Positions 14,740 through 25,144 of a stretch of DNA of 64,000 nucleotides are shown piece after piece. A program made the translations under genes and the position numbers. Source of the stretch: Lates calcarifer (Eukaryota; Chordata; Actinopteri; Centropomidae); assembly GCF_001640805.2 (NCBI RefSeq), contig NC_066855.1:724621-788620 (forward strand), read 5' to 3'. Numbering within the stretch: position 1 is the stretch's first letter; the number at the start of each line of letters is the position of its first letter. The notes beneath the pieces are model-generated. The model was given only the letters and a program-made list of their open reading frames with translations, searched no databases and was not told the origin of the DNA.

Positions 14740-17700
14740 ACATCTGATACAGTGCGAGAGTAGCCGTTCACACTACTTGGCTGCTGCCCAACTGTCTGGC
14801 TAATAAAGTAGAAGGCTGATTAGCCCAGTTAGCTGGTTAGCTATTAGGCTAACTATATCACCCTGCTTCAAAACGCTACAAAAAAAGACGAGATAAAAGC
14901 TACAGAGCTGAAGGAGAGGCAGCTATGGATGTGTTTGGACATGTGCAGTATATATGCACACAGACAACATACACGTGCACACACATGCACAAGTATCTCT
15001 TCTTGGGTGCTCTTAAGACTCAGAGACTTCTAATCTGACACCAAGCCAGATGGGTTATCCCTAATTCACGGTACAAGAATGAAGGCAGGGAGGAGCTAAG
15101 ATAAAGGATGGGGGGGGGCTTTAAAAAATAGTTCAACATTTTGACAGATATGCTTATTAGCTTTTTTCCCCAGGGTAAGACGAGAGGATCGATTTCAGCC
15201 ACTTGTCTGTGCATTAAGTTGGAACCAGGTGATGGTCTAGCATGGCATTAAAACTGGAAGCAGGCAGAAACAGCTTGAAAAAGGCCAGAGTGGTCTTAGG
15301 TGGAGTTATATGCTTTGACAATTTGAAGACAAACACCATGAGCATAAGCTGCCAGTGTTGGTGTCGGTGTGTGAGCGAGTGAAATGGCCATATCTGATTC
15401 ATGGCAGACTTGTTGGCAAACAGTAGCTTATTTACACAGTTAGAGTAGTGAACCAAAACAGTGAAGCTGTGAGCCAGACAGCTAAACAATGAGCTGGTGA
15501 TGAAGGAGAGAAACAATAACTGAATCTTTAAGTTTTAAAGTTTTATCTGATGTTGAATGAGATCATCATCCAGCAGAGCTTTAAATGAGACTGTAGCAAT
15601 ATGGCTGCATAACAAAGACAATTCAAAAGTTATTATTGTAGAGTAGAAGTCATTAATGATTAATCACTGAGAATAAGCTGCCAGTGTGGGATGTGAATTT
15701 CTGCTTTTGAAGTGTGAACAGAATTCGTGAGCGAGTATCCAGCGGCAGTTTACAGTGGTGCTGAAGCTGATGTGAGAGCTCTTCGTCTTTAGAGGACAAA
15801 CATGTGGTCTCATATCAAAATATGATCATAACAAATCTCAGCGGACTTCCTACGCACCTGACCGTAACTCCAATACTCGACTGATCGATTAGTTTATCAG
15901 CAGAAAAATGTGGCAGTGTTGGAGTTTTAAAGTGTTGCCAGATAAAACAAGAAATTTAAATACTAGTTGGATGGTCCACCACTTTGTTCCTAGAATGAAA
16001 TATCTCAGCAGAGAGTGGACAGACGGCCGTGGAAAGGCTGTTCATGGTCTCCTGATGACTCTCTACAACCATCAGCCTACCCATGAGAGGCTGATAAAAT
16101 GGTGTTGATGTGTGAACTAAAACCTGATTAATCTAAGAGTTTGTGATCCATTGTGCCTCACATGATTGATCACCATCATGAGCAGCAGTGATGGATTATG
16201 GTTGGGAGTTGGTTTGGAGAGGTTTGTGAGTCATCAATTTACTGTGTATGGATAAAATGTCTGACACAATAGATGTTCAAATATGATCTTTTGCCTTTGT
16301 ATCGCGGCTGTTTGTCCATCTGTCCACAGAGAATACAAGGCCATGTGTTCACCCGTGACAGAAGAGAGAGGGTTGGGCCATGAGTCAAGATGAAAGAAAA
16401 GCATGTGTTGCAACAAAAGACGTTGTAATCACGAAGGCCTTTGAAGAACCTCGAGTCTCTAATGGTCCCCATTCAGGGAGGGGCAAACACCACCCACTTC
16501 AGTCAGCTCCCAGTAGCAGAGTACATGAGAGGGGGACACTTTAGGTGAGATGACTTTATGAGAAAAGCCGTCGCTCTAAATGCATCAGAATGTGAGAAGC
16601 TGGACGGAGGCTGCAGCCTTCTGTCCAACCACTGTATCTATAAACCTTTCCACCTGACTTGTCAGCTTGCAACAGCTAAGCAAAATAAGGGAGACTGTGT
16701 TAAGTCCACTTAAATTGACTGAACACCCGAGCCTGATGTCAGCAGATGGCTGATCGGAGAAGAAACCTCCCATCTCAGCTCCCTGTCCATCAGCCAGTCT
16801 CGGTGCCACTGCTAATCCCCTCAGGACACTACGAGTCTCCTCTGCCACCTCCCAGCCAGCTTTACAATCAGCTTCTTGAACCTCGCAGATTTACTGCTGC
16901 ATTTAACGCCTGATGCTGGTTTTACTATGATATTTTTCTTACTGATAATGGATTGAAAAGACAAGGCAAATATGGGAGTCGGGGGATCAAAGTTTCATCC
17001 ACTGAGGAACATGAATGTGTGGAAGAAATTTCACAACAATCCATCCAGTGGTTCTCAAGATATTTCAACAAAAACAACAAAAAACACATCCTTGTGTTGC
17101 TGCTAGAGGGAAAGTCAGGGGATTGCTAACGTCATCAGAACAATGTCTGGCAACAGTGAATATCTGAGAGTCATCAAGAAGGTGTTGATAGATTTTGCTG
17201 ACAGAGTGAGAACTGACCTGGTGTTAGCACTAGAGGAAAAGTCAGGGGATCAACAAAAACTCTACGATGACGATGAATACTTTTTTGTTAAATGGTGAAT
17301 TTAGAATCAAAACAACATGACATTTCAGGCTTTAGAGACTACTACCACTCCCACACCGCACTGGGATGAATCTTTTGATCAGAAACCTGAAATACTGGAA
17401 CAAATAAACCAAAGGAAGGAACAGGAAGCAGCGTTTAACAACACATCAAACCAGGCGAATCCTGGCTGTTGGACCATTTCCTCAACTTTGAATAGATACT
17501 TAACGTTAAATCCATTTGCAACAAAGTTGTGCGAGGATCTGTTATGTAATCCTTCACCTAGTGTGTCAGTTTTCTATAACATAACGTTCCTGTGCAGCCG
17601 ACAACATGAGCACACACAGTCAGTCAGATCAGATGATCAAACTCCCCCTCTAACAGCACTCTGTGTTTTTGACTTGTCCTCCACATGCTTGGTCTCTCCC

Positions 17701-19854
17701 TGACCCCAAGACCCACCACCACCACCACTCCCTCCAGCTGCAGAGTATAGTCCACGTGCCTCCCTCCTCCATCTGCACCCTGCCCCAGCCCCAGGCTTAG
17801 CCGACACCACCATGCCAGCTTAAAAAGCACCTGACCTCTCCAGAGGATTTACACTTATGGATAAGTTTTGTTTGTTGTAAGAGTGTCAATCAAACTTACT
17901 AACAGGTCAAGGTTTTATCGTGAGCAATCGAATTCTTTGTGTTCCACAGGAGACTTCACGTTTAAATCACTAGAGGATGTAAAGTGCATTTTACCTTCCA
18001 GGACATCGGTCTGACAGTTAGATTATCAAATATCTTGTATTTAAACCTGACATTTTGTTCCGAGTGTGGTGCCAGAGAGATGCTCGGTGGGTTTATCCTC
18101 TGTGGAGCATGACTGTGTTTCAGGTACATTTAATCATTTTGGATGTTTGTTGCACACAGCAACAGTTCTCAAAGAAATCATATAATAAACAGCTGAAAAG
18201 TAAAAAAGGAAAATGCTAAATTCAAACGTTAAGTTCATGAAACAATTCAAGTACATAAAAAGTGAGTAATAAAATTAATTTATCATTAACATTTTACAGC
18301 TCTATTTTGGGGGCAGCTGGTAGTCAAATCTTTCAAAGCAGGTCACTACCAACCAGTCAATCGTCTCTTATTGACGAGGCAGTTCTGTAAACGGGAGACA
18401 GTGGAGGTCATCTGCAGAGGCCTCACTGCCAGCTGCAGCATCTGCTGTGCTGCTGTCAGACACTGCAGGCTCTGACAAACGACTAACCCATTGACGACGC
18501 TGTGCGACAGTCCTCAAGGATCAGAGGTGCTGAAAGCAGCGTGTGCACATGTGTGTGAGTGAGTGTGACCAAGGGAAATTAAGAGAGAAATACACAGGAA
18601 CACTACATTTCTGTCCATTTGTGCAACAAACTGACACTTTCTTAAATGCTCTTGGTTTGTAGGCGCATAAATGCAGAGTGTATACTACAACTTTCACTTA
18701 AACCTGAACTTGCACTTGCACCTATTTCAGCTTCTTTCAGTGTATTTAGACTGCCCCTTCACCTGCAGCGGTTTCACTATTAATTTAAATGTTATTGTTG
18801 ATTTAAATATTTTAGCATTTATCTATTTATTTTTTATGAAGAAGTCATTTTTCATCCTCCATAATTCTCACTTGGAAGCTGCGCAGCACAGCCACGATGC
18901 TGAATTTGGCTACTACTGTGCAACTCTTCCAAAATAGATGAAGTGCCTTGCTCAAGGGCACCTTTATAAAACAGTAGAGGACGTTACTCGTTCACTGCTC
19001 CCAGCCACATTCTCCCAGCCGGTTTGGCTCATTCGTAGCTCCCTAACCAAAGTACACATACACAGCAGTACAAAAACAGACAATATCACTTTTAATATTC
19101 TCTGCCAAGCGGCGCTCGCTGTCTGTGTCAGTGTGTAGAGTGTGTAACAGGCTTTTTCCTGACAGCCACAGCTTTGTTCTCAGAGCTTGTCATTGAGCAG
19201 CCAGCCATACTGATGAAAGCCCAGAACAGATAACACCACAAAGAGAGGCTTCAACTTCACAGCCTGCTTGGCCTTAACTTTCCCCAGGCTTGGATAAGGG
19301 AGTACCCTGTCATTTTCAACAATGCTACTGTAAAGAGAGCTCGCTTGTCGCCTGACTTGAAATCTACACAGATAAGGAACTCTGAGAGAAGAAAGAAGCC
19401 CCTAAAACCCACACAGCAAGACGCACAAGCTGCAGGGGTCTGCATTTAGGAGATTAGCCCGTGTTGTGCCACAGTTTGAATCCACTTAGTTTCAAATTGT
19501 CCCTGACCTGACTGCCGGAGGGGGCTGCGTTTTGTGGTCGACAGCTGAACCTGATCCTGTGGTTATCGCACAGAAACTGCACTTGGTTAAGAAATAACAA
19601 CAACAACATCGCCACCGGCAATAGCTCTGCTATCTAAGTTCTACTTCACAGTGGAAACAATCACACTCCCAGGCCCAGAGCGCAGAACAAAAACAACACT
19701 GCTTAGAAATAATACAAAACCAACAACCCACCCCCCCTCATCTGTTAGCTCCATACTTACTGGTTTTGCTGCACTTGACTTTGGAGAGAAGCTTGTGAGC
19801 CAGAAGAAGATCCCCACTCTTCACTGCCACCAGCAGATCCTGCTCCTTCCCCAT
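167..19854 (-). CDS. caskin2: Caskin-2, ankyrin-repeat scaffold protein (5' part only)
   Basis: Coding exons on the minus strand: 19854-19761 (ATG), 6200-6149, 3644-3547, 2308-2163, 1696-1601 and 300-167. They join in phase into about 206 residues; the gene continues off the left edge. The protein starts [15 protein letters not shown], then [18 protein letters not shown], then ankyrin repeats with [63 protein letters not shown] and [13 protein letters not shown]. This order and wording match vertebrate Caskin. [19 protein letters not shown] and DGQIPLHL favour Caskin-2, although [12 protein letters not shown] recalls Caskin-1. Caskins are cytoplasmic scaffolds with ankyrin repeats, an SH3 domain, two SAM domains and a proline-rich tail; only the ankyrin part lies here. 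A weak acceptor at 19866-19865 puts 10 bases of 5' UTR before the ATG. No frameshift was seen. Alternative: caskin1. Confidence 0.88.
673..700 (+). repeat. (GT)14 microsatellite
   Basis: Perfect GT dinucleotide run in the caskin2 intron. Confidence 0.95.
4550..4682 (+). repeat. Degenerate perciform-type interspersed repeat, copy 1
   Basis: Contains GAGAGTTAGATGAGAA and, about 80 bases later, AGATTAGCCTAGCGTAGCCT, then AAGAATGGAAGC. I recognise this order (AGTTAGATGAGAAGAT ... TTAGCTTAGCATAAAGACTGGAA) from a very common repeat in perciform genomes. Its class is not clear to me. Confidence 0.5.
4895..4917 (+). repeat. (CA)n microsatellite
   Basis: Perfect CA run of about 11 units. Confidence 0.9.
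5615..5740. repeat. Degenerate interspersed repeat of the 'GCGTTCCA...AACTCGGAA' type
   Basis: GGTGCGTTCCAGCTGAACTTGGAAGTCGGGATTTCTGAGTTCC and TTCAACTGGAAG repeat one theme in both orientations. I recall a short MITE-like element of fish with such text. The call is tentative. Confidence 0.4.
7374..7399 (+). repeat. (TG)13 microsatellite
   Basis: Perfect TG run. Confidence 0.92.
14563..14598 (+). repeat. (CA)18 microsatellite
   Basis: Perfect CA run, about 90 bases before a long TG run. Confidence 0.95.
14691..14738 (+). repeat. (TG)24 microsatellite
   Basis: Perfect TG run, complementary to the CA run at 14563-14598. Confidence 0.95.
15118..15285 (+). repeat. Degenerate perciform-type interspersed repeat, copy 2
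   Basis: AGTTCAACATTTTGACAGATATGCTTATTAGC, AGACGAGAGGATCGAT, TGTCTGTGCATTAAG and ATTAAAACTGGAAGCAGG appear in the order of the family, starting from its usual AGTTCAACATTTTGGGAAATA end. Confidence 0.55.
16970..17265. repeat. Degenerate fish interspersed repeat with internal duplicate
   Basis: AACATGAATGTGTGGAAGAAATTTCACAACAATCCATCCAGTGGTTCTCAAGATATTTC is a degraded form of a widespread perciform repeat. GAGGGAAAGTCAGGGGAT (about 17106) recurs as GAGGAAAAGTCAGGGGAT (about 17234). Confidence 0.5.
18935..19060. repeat. Possible degraded SINE-like repeat
   Basis: GTGCCTTGCTCAAGGGCACC is a phrase seen in many fish short interspersed elements, followed here by a degraded GCTCCCAGCC stretch. No intact tRNA-like head is visible. 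Confidence 0.35.
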
Positions 19855-22784
19855 GATTACAGACCTGACACAGACACGCAGTCGATGGTCAACCTTTTTT
19901 TTTTTTTGTCTTTTCAATGCTCCTTCAGGCGGACAGTTTCAGCAAACATTGGTCAGGAAGTTAACAGGTAGCTGCTGAATCCCAGCCATGACAGGACGGT
20001 GTGAACAGAGGGGCTTAGCAGCATCTAGAGAGAAGGAGCGTCAGGTAAACTGGTCCAGGAGGTCTCCTTCTTCATGCTGTTGGAGTTTGGGCCCATTATC
20101 TCTGATGACGGTGATCTTCGGATTTGGAGTTGTGGTGGTAAAACTAAGCTGAAGGTTTAGTTGCTTGCAGGCCTGAGTGTATGTTCATCAGTGTGTATCT
20201 GTTGACCTAGGAGGCAGCAGCAGCCCAACCTGCCATTACACTGCAGAGAGCGCTGGAGAAAGAGACAGAGAGAAATCAGTTTACATCTATGATTCAGTGA
20301 GAAGAGTAGCCTCTTTACTCTCCATAATAATAGGTATCAAACCTTAATATTTCTGTATTACTGACCAAAATCAAGTTGACCAAAAGTTTGTAGCACAGTG
20401 TCAATAACTGCCAAGAAACAGGCACTGAACTCTTCCTCAAATTTGTACTTTTCTTTCCTTATTCTTTGATGAGACCGTTTAATTTAAATCATAATTTGGC
20501 TGCTTGTGTTTGGACATTATTGTCTATATCTTTAAAAAAAGGACACAGATCATTTTGACTTGTGAGGCAGCATGCACAAGACCAGGACCCAGAGACTGAT
20601 GCATGTGACTTTATCTTGACGTAATGTGTGTTTGTTTTCTCTGATCCAGGAAGCCTGGTCCCTCAGGAGCGTGCAGCTAATCTGTTACTCTTCCCGTGCA
20701 GGAATAAGGTCTCCATCCATTGATAACATCCCCCGAAATTCAAGGAAGCATCTTTTCAGTCAGGCCCTGTGTGGCACTCTGCCAGCTCATATCTTTGGAA
20801 AAGGTTGTTATTTTTCTCTCCAAGAAGGAAAGGGAGGCAGAGCTGCCCGCTGCTTCACAACCAATTTAGCTGAAATCCCAATCGCGTGGGACAACAAGTG
20901 AGGAAGCAGCACTAAAGGAACGTAAAAGAAGCAGGAGAAATGTTCTCAAACAGTGGTGAAACAGCCCCCTGGGTTTGTCTGTTTGTACCAGGGAGGCTGT
21001 TTCAGTGAGCCACACAGTCTCCAATTAGAACAGGAGGACACAGTGTGTAAAACACAGCCACAAAGCTGAGCTGAGAGCTGAGAGCTGTCTGTCTTCCCTC
21101 TGAGTGAGCAGTGACCATACAGTATTTGAACAGTTACACATCTTCCTATCCTCTGCATGGTGAAGAAAAACCTCTTTATGATTGCACTGCAACACAAGAA
21201 CTCTCCAGGATGTAGGTACATGACCACCGAGCTCAGAGGATTCACCACGAGATGCAAACACCTGGTAAGACCTGAACCTGAAAGGGAGTTCAGGAACAAA
21301 AATCAAGCTTTATCAGAGGGAGAGAGGACAGTGTAGAGAAAAGCCACCACGTCAAACACAGTGGTGGTGAGATTTGGAGTTTTTAATCCAGTATTCGTGA
21401 CTTTATTTCATATTGAATGACCTGAAGCACAGAGCTTGAAGCACAATAAAAGTCTAAGTGTCCAAATACTTAGAGTTTGGACTGAGGATAAACAATCCAG
21501 AAGTTCTGGGATTGAAAAAAGTCAGCTGAATTTGCAATTCTCAAAAGCATTATTATTCCCTTTGTCATCCCGACAGACATGACAAGCTCAGTAAAGTAAA
21601 TATTCTTCTTCAGCAGCAGGTTCGTCTCGTCTTTGGTTGTGTTTGTGAGGCATAGCCCACGCTGCCTGGGTACACTTTGCAAGTCAAAAACATGAGTAGG
21701 CTATCTCGTCCACCAGCCTGTGTAGGGCTGATAGGACAGATAGTCCAGTTATTCCTCCGGACTGCTGCGTGACCATGCAGTGGTGTAGCCCAGCAGCAGA
21801 TGCCAACGCATGTCTTTGCACTGACACATGATCTAAAACCAGCCAGGCACCTTGCCAGGCGGTAAACAACTGCACAGCCCTTCACTGACATGAGCCAGAA
21901 TGTAAACAAGGAGTCCAACAAGAGCTCGTTAGCCTGAGTGTCAGTGGATGGAGCAGGAGTTAGATGGGGTTCGATGGAGAGACAGGACTAAGAAAGCTTA
22001 GAACAAATCCTTCAGTCAGGACTAGACTGTAAAAACATTACCATTAACAAATCCTTCTGTCTTAGATTATGTGTCAAAGTATTTACTATCATCAGGAGAT
22101 GTTATATAAATGTTGAGTATGTTTTAAAGCATAAATTTCCTTTCTATTCCAAACCGAACCCCATTCTTCACTCTGTCAGTTTAATCCCATGTTGTTTGTC
22201 AGCAAATATACAGTCACTATAAAAAGATCTTTGAGTAATCATTACTGTTGCTATAAAAAAAAACTGCAATAACACCGTATTAACAGCTCGGGTTTTCTAA
22301 TTAGCTCACTTATTACCCGAACTAACCGAGCAAGATGAAACAACTGCTCAAAGTTGAGGTTTATTTAAATGAGGAGCTGCCTGGTGAGTTTTTGACATGA
22401 ATTTATCAGTTATCACATGTTCTGCTGTTTGTTCGTCAATATAAAAACAGAAATGACGGATTTTTTTGACAGTTTCTTTGAAGTATTGAGGATAACTGCG
22501 GAGACATGAGAGAAATTCAGCCGGTAAAACCCGGGAGAGCCGAGCTGCCTTCACGGACACATTCATTTAAAGCTCGGCCGCTGCCATATTCATCGTGTGA
22601 TTCGTCTTAACGTGTCTCGTTTGCTAACTTGTCAGTCTCAGCTGTCAAGGTGTTCCGACGCTCGGTCACGTAAGTCCAAAAACACACGTCTCTCCATCTA
22701 TAACGTGGCAGTTTCTGTACAACTCGTTCATAGTTTGCTTTTTAAAAAATAAATAAGTTTATAAAGAGGATGAAGCGCGCTCAC

Positions 22785-22870
22785 CTGTTGTGGACGGTGC
22801 AGGGCAGGTGGTAACACACACATTTACCGGAGTTTAACTGCGGGAGGAGCGCCGGACAGCACGAGACCGA
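22785..22870 (-). other. caskin2: Candidate non-coding first exon and promoter of caskin2
   Basis: Read on the minus strand, CAACAG is followed by GTGAGCGC, a strong splice donor at 22784, in a GC-richer patch. It lies about 2.9 kb upstream of the first coding exon, which itself seems to be entered by an acceptor just before the ATG. I infer an untranslated first exon here. The upstream end is a guess. Confidence 0.4.
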
Positions 22871-23540
22871 GGAGCCTGCGTCAAGCTGATTGCGTAAACA
22901 CGTTCAACTTCCGCTTGTTACTTTCAAAATAAAGCTCGACTGATTAACGTTCCACAAAATATTAAAATATTGCTTCATTTTTTCCCCGTCTTTTTGGATG
23001 TTTGTTGTATTACTTGCCTCTCGGTGTTAACGAATTGTGTAAATACATAAAGTTTTAGCGTGAATATCTGAAACTATTGAGCATTAACCTCGTTGTAGCT
23101 TTGCCCGCCACTTACTTAATATTTTATTTTGAAGGCAACATTAAGTACTTTCTGCTAATATGGCGGCTCTTATCCTTAAATCTGACCAACTTTACAGAGA
23201 CTTGTGGCTGATCTCTATTCCCGGATCCCACAGTCAGAATACAACTGAAGTTCAGAAACCAAGAGAAAAAGTCATTAATAAACAAATTCAGCCGATGTGA
23301 ACATGTGGACTCTCTTTTTAGTCAAATGTTAAGGTTTTGTTGTATAACTGAAGAAACCTTTCTGGGTGGTATCAGTAAGAATGACATCCGTTAAATCCTG
23401 ATGAATTATTGAGATCATTTCTTTCCAGCATTAAGGAAGATTAAACTGAGGCTTGTCTCCCAGGATGGGACCCCCTGGAGCCCCATCAGGACCCCCGGAG
23501 ACCCTGACGAGGACTCCGGAGACAGCGTGGCTGTGTTGTG

Positions 23541-23554
23541 GCGACACCTGGTGG
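23541..23554 (-). promoter_or_regulatory. CTCF-like motif, intergenic
   Basis: On the minus strand CCACCAGGTGTCGC matches the CTCF core at 13 of 14 positions, with T where the core G of GGC is expected. This mismatch falls in an important position, so it is the weakest of the four candidates. Confidence 0.25.
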
Positions 23555-24747
23555 TTATAATATGGTACTGACACTAGTCGTCAGACAGTGTTTGCCTCTC
23601 TGTTCTTCTTTTACCATCCATCAAATATAAAATCAACTGCACATAGAGAAAAAAAATTAATAACGATAACGTCATTCTCGGGGGAGAGTTTTAAAACTTT
23701 TCATCTGCATTTGAATTTTTAGATTTTCTAATCTTCTTTTTTATAATCCAGGCTCAGAGGGATTTTGCTAATTCAGACTCTTTTAAAAAAAAAAAAAAAA
23801 ACTTACTATACTACTTATAGTCTATAAATAGACCTCTTGCCCAATGTGTTGTCAAGCTATAAGACATACATGGAGAAGAAAAAAAGTATGGTAATGTGTT
23901 CATTTAATTCACTCGTCTCCATCTGTATGAATTAAGTCTTCGATGGCAAAATTATTTCAGTCAAAACCTCCTAATTCTTTGCCATCGTTTTGAGGCTTTT
24001 CATGTTTGTTTATTTAATGTGATGAGGCAGAAATGTACCAGCTCCAAAACTCTCCAGTCAGATAAGATTCAGAAAGCCTGAAGATGGTTCTAAGTTTTGG
24101 AGGTGAAAATTGTGAAGGACGACTTCACAAGACAGAAAGACTCAGTAGGGGTTTGGTTTTTTTTTTTTTTGTTTTTTTTGTATTTCATTATTTCAAAGTC
24201 CAGAATAGCTTCCTCTGGAGATTCCTCAGGAAAGTTAATATTTGGTTTCTTGGAGGAATTTCAAACAGCATATGTTCTATTATTCATAGATTTCTTTTAA
24301 AAACTCTTTCTGGTATGTCTTTGTTTGTGTTCCAGTTTTTCACCCAGTATTTCCCTCTGCAACAGCACAACATGAGCAGAGATCATTTTATTCACAAGGT
24401 CAGCAAAGAGTCCCAGTATATCCAGACATCGTGCAGTGCAGGGATGATAAGAAATATCAGTACATATGTTTTTATGAACTCAACAGCAAGTTTGCACCAA
24501 CAGTCCCTGACCACAGGCTGTAAATAAATGACTTCCAACACAGTTTATAAAGACGAAACTCAGAATAAGGATAAAATACATCAAATATTAACACAATGGA
24601 AAAAAGCTAAGAACCTGAAGTTAAATCAACACCTCTCTGTGATCATATAAACTTAACCTTTTCATCATTTATTAATTTTTACAGGGCTTTTGCACATTTT
24701 TTTTTACAGGTGTTCATGTTATTTTGTCCATTCCCTGCAGGTGTACG

Positions 24748-24753
<6 letters not shown>

Positions 24754-24782
<29 letters not shown>
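24754..24782 (+). repeat. (CA)14 microsatellite
   Basis: Perfect CA run in the intergenic region before the MADF gene. Confidence 0.92.
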
Positions 24783-24783
<1 letters not shown>

Positions 24784-25038
24784 TACAGGTTTCAGTCTTA
24801 AACATTTGAGATTCAGTGATAATCTTTTAGTTGAACTATTTACCTTTACTTTATTCACTACAAAATAAACCAGAGTTCTTTGCTCAACTCTATAAATATC
24901 CAAATATCATTAATGTTAGAGTCCTGCTGAGTCTGTGTGTGACTCCACAGGGCGACGTGAAAACCACCAGGCAGCAGAGAACGTTTACCCCGCACACTAC
25001 AGTGAGATCCAGGCCGGTGGTTGTAGCTGCTCCTTTGA

Positions 25039-25052
25039 CCGCTAGGGGGCAG
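25039..25052 (+). promoter_or_regulatory. CTCF-like motif upstream of the MADF gene
   Basis: CCGCTAGGGGGCAG matches the CTCF core consensus CCASYAGRKGGCRS at 13 of 14 positions. It lies about 85 bases before the MADF ATG. Confidence 0.4.
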
Positions 25053-25134
25053 CGGTGCAGCAACCGGAAATGGACAAACACCAGAAGAAGAAAGACCGAG
25101 GCGGGACCGGAAGTCATTACAACAGTATTTTGAA

Positions 25135-25144
25135 ACATGGCGGC
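25135..25144 (+). promoter_or_regulatory. YY1-like motif over the MADF gene start codon
   Basis: ACATGGCGGC spans the ATG. YY1 sites commonly sit at or just after transcription starts and overlap start codons. It supports this ATG and a transcription start close by. Confidence 0.4.

Larger units (their letters stand above)
6201..19760 (-). other. First coding intron of caskin2 (13.5 kb), no further gene seen
   Basis: This stretch separates the first two coding exons of caskin2. It holds microsatellites, a few degenerate interspersed repeats (listed separately) and many short chance reading frames. None has domain similarity that I recognise or flanking splice sites that extend it. The longest (17317-17703, plus, 128 codons) begins just after a repeat and looks like chance. 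Confidence 0.6.
22871..25136. other. Intergenic region between caskin2 and the MADF gene
   Basis: No gene is recognised. It holds a poly-A run near 23784-23801, a short GC-rich stretch at 23463-23545 (GACCCC/GGAG words), a CA microsatellite at 24754-24782 and two CTCF-like motifs. The reading frame at 24084-24527 (147 codons, plus) is rich in Phe from poly-T and resembles no family I know. Confidence 0.55.

Noticed and set aside
17317..17703. 128-codon plus-strand open frame inside the caskin2 intron
   Set aside because: Follows a degraded repeat and shows no family resemblance; chance is the simpler reading.
23463..23555. Collagen-like MGPPGAPSGPPE reading in a GC-rich patch
   Set aside because: Only about 30 codons before a stop, no splice continuation seen; likely a simple GGACCCC/GGAG repeat.
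24084..24527. 147-codon plus-strand open frame between caskin2 and the MADF gene
   Set aside because: Phe-rich because of poly-T, no recognisable domain, no supporting splice sites.
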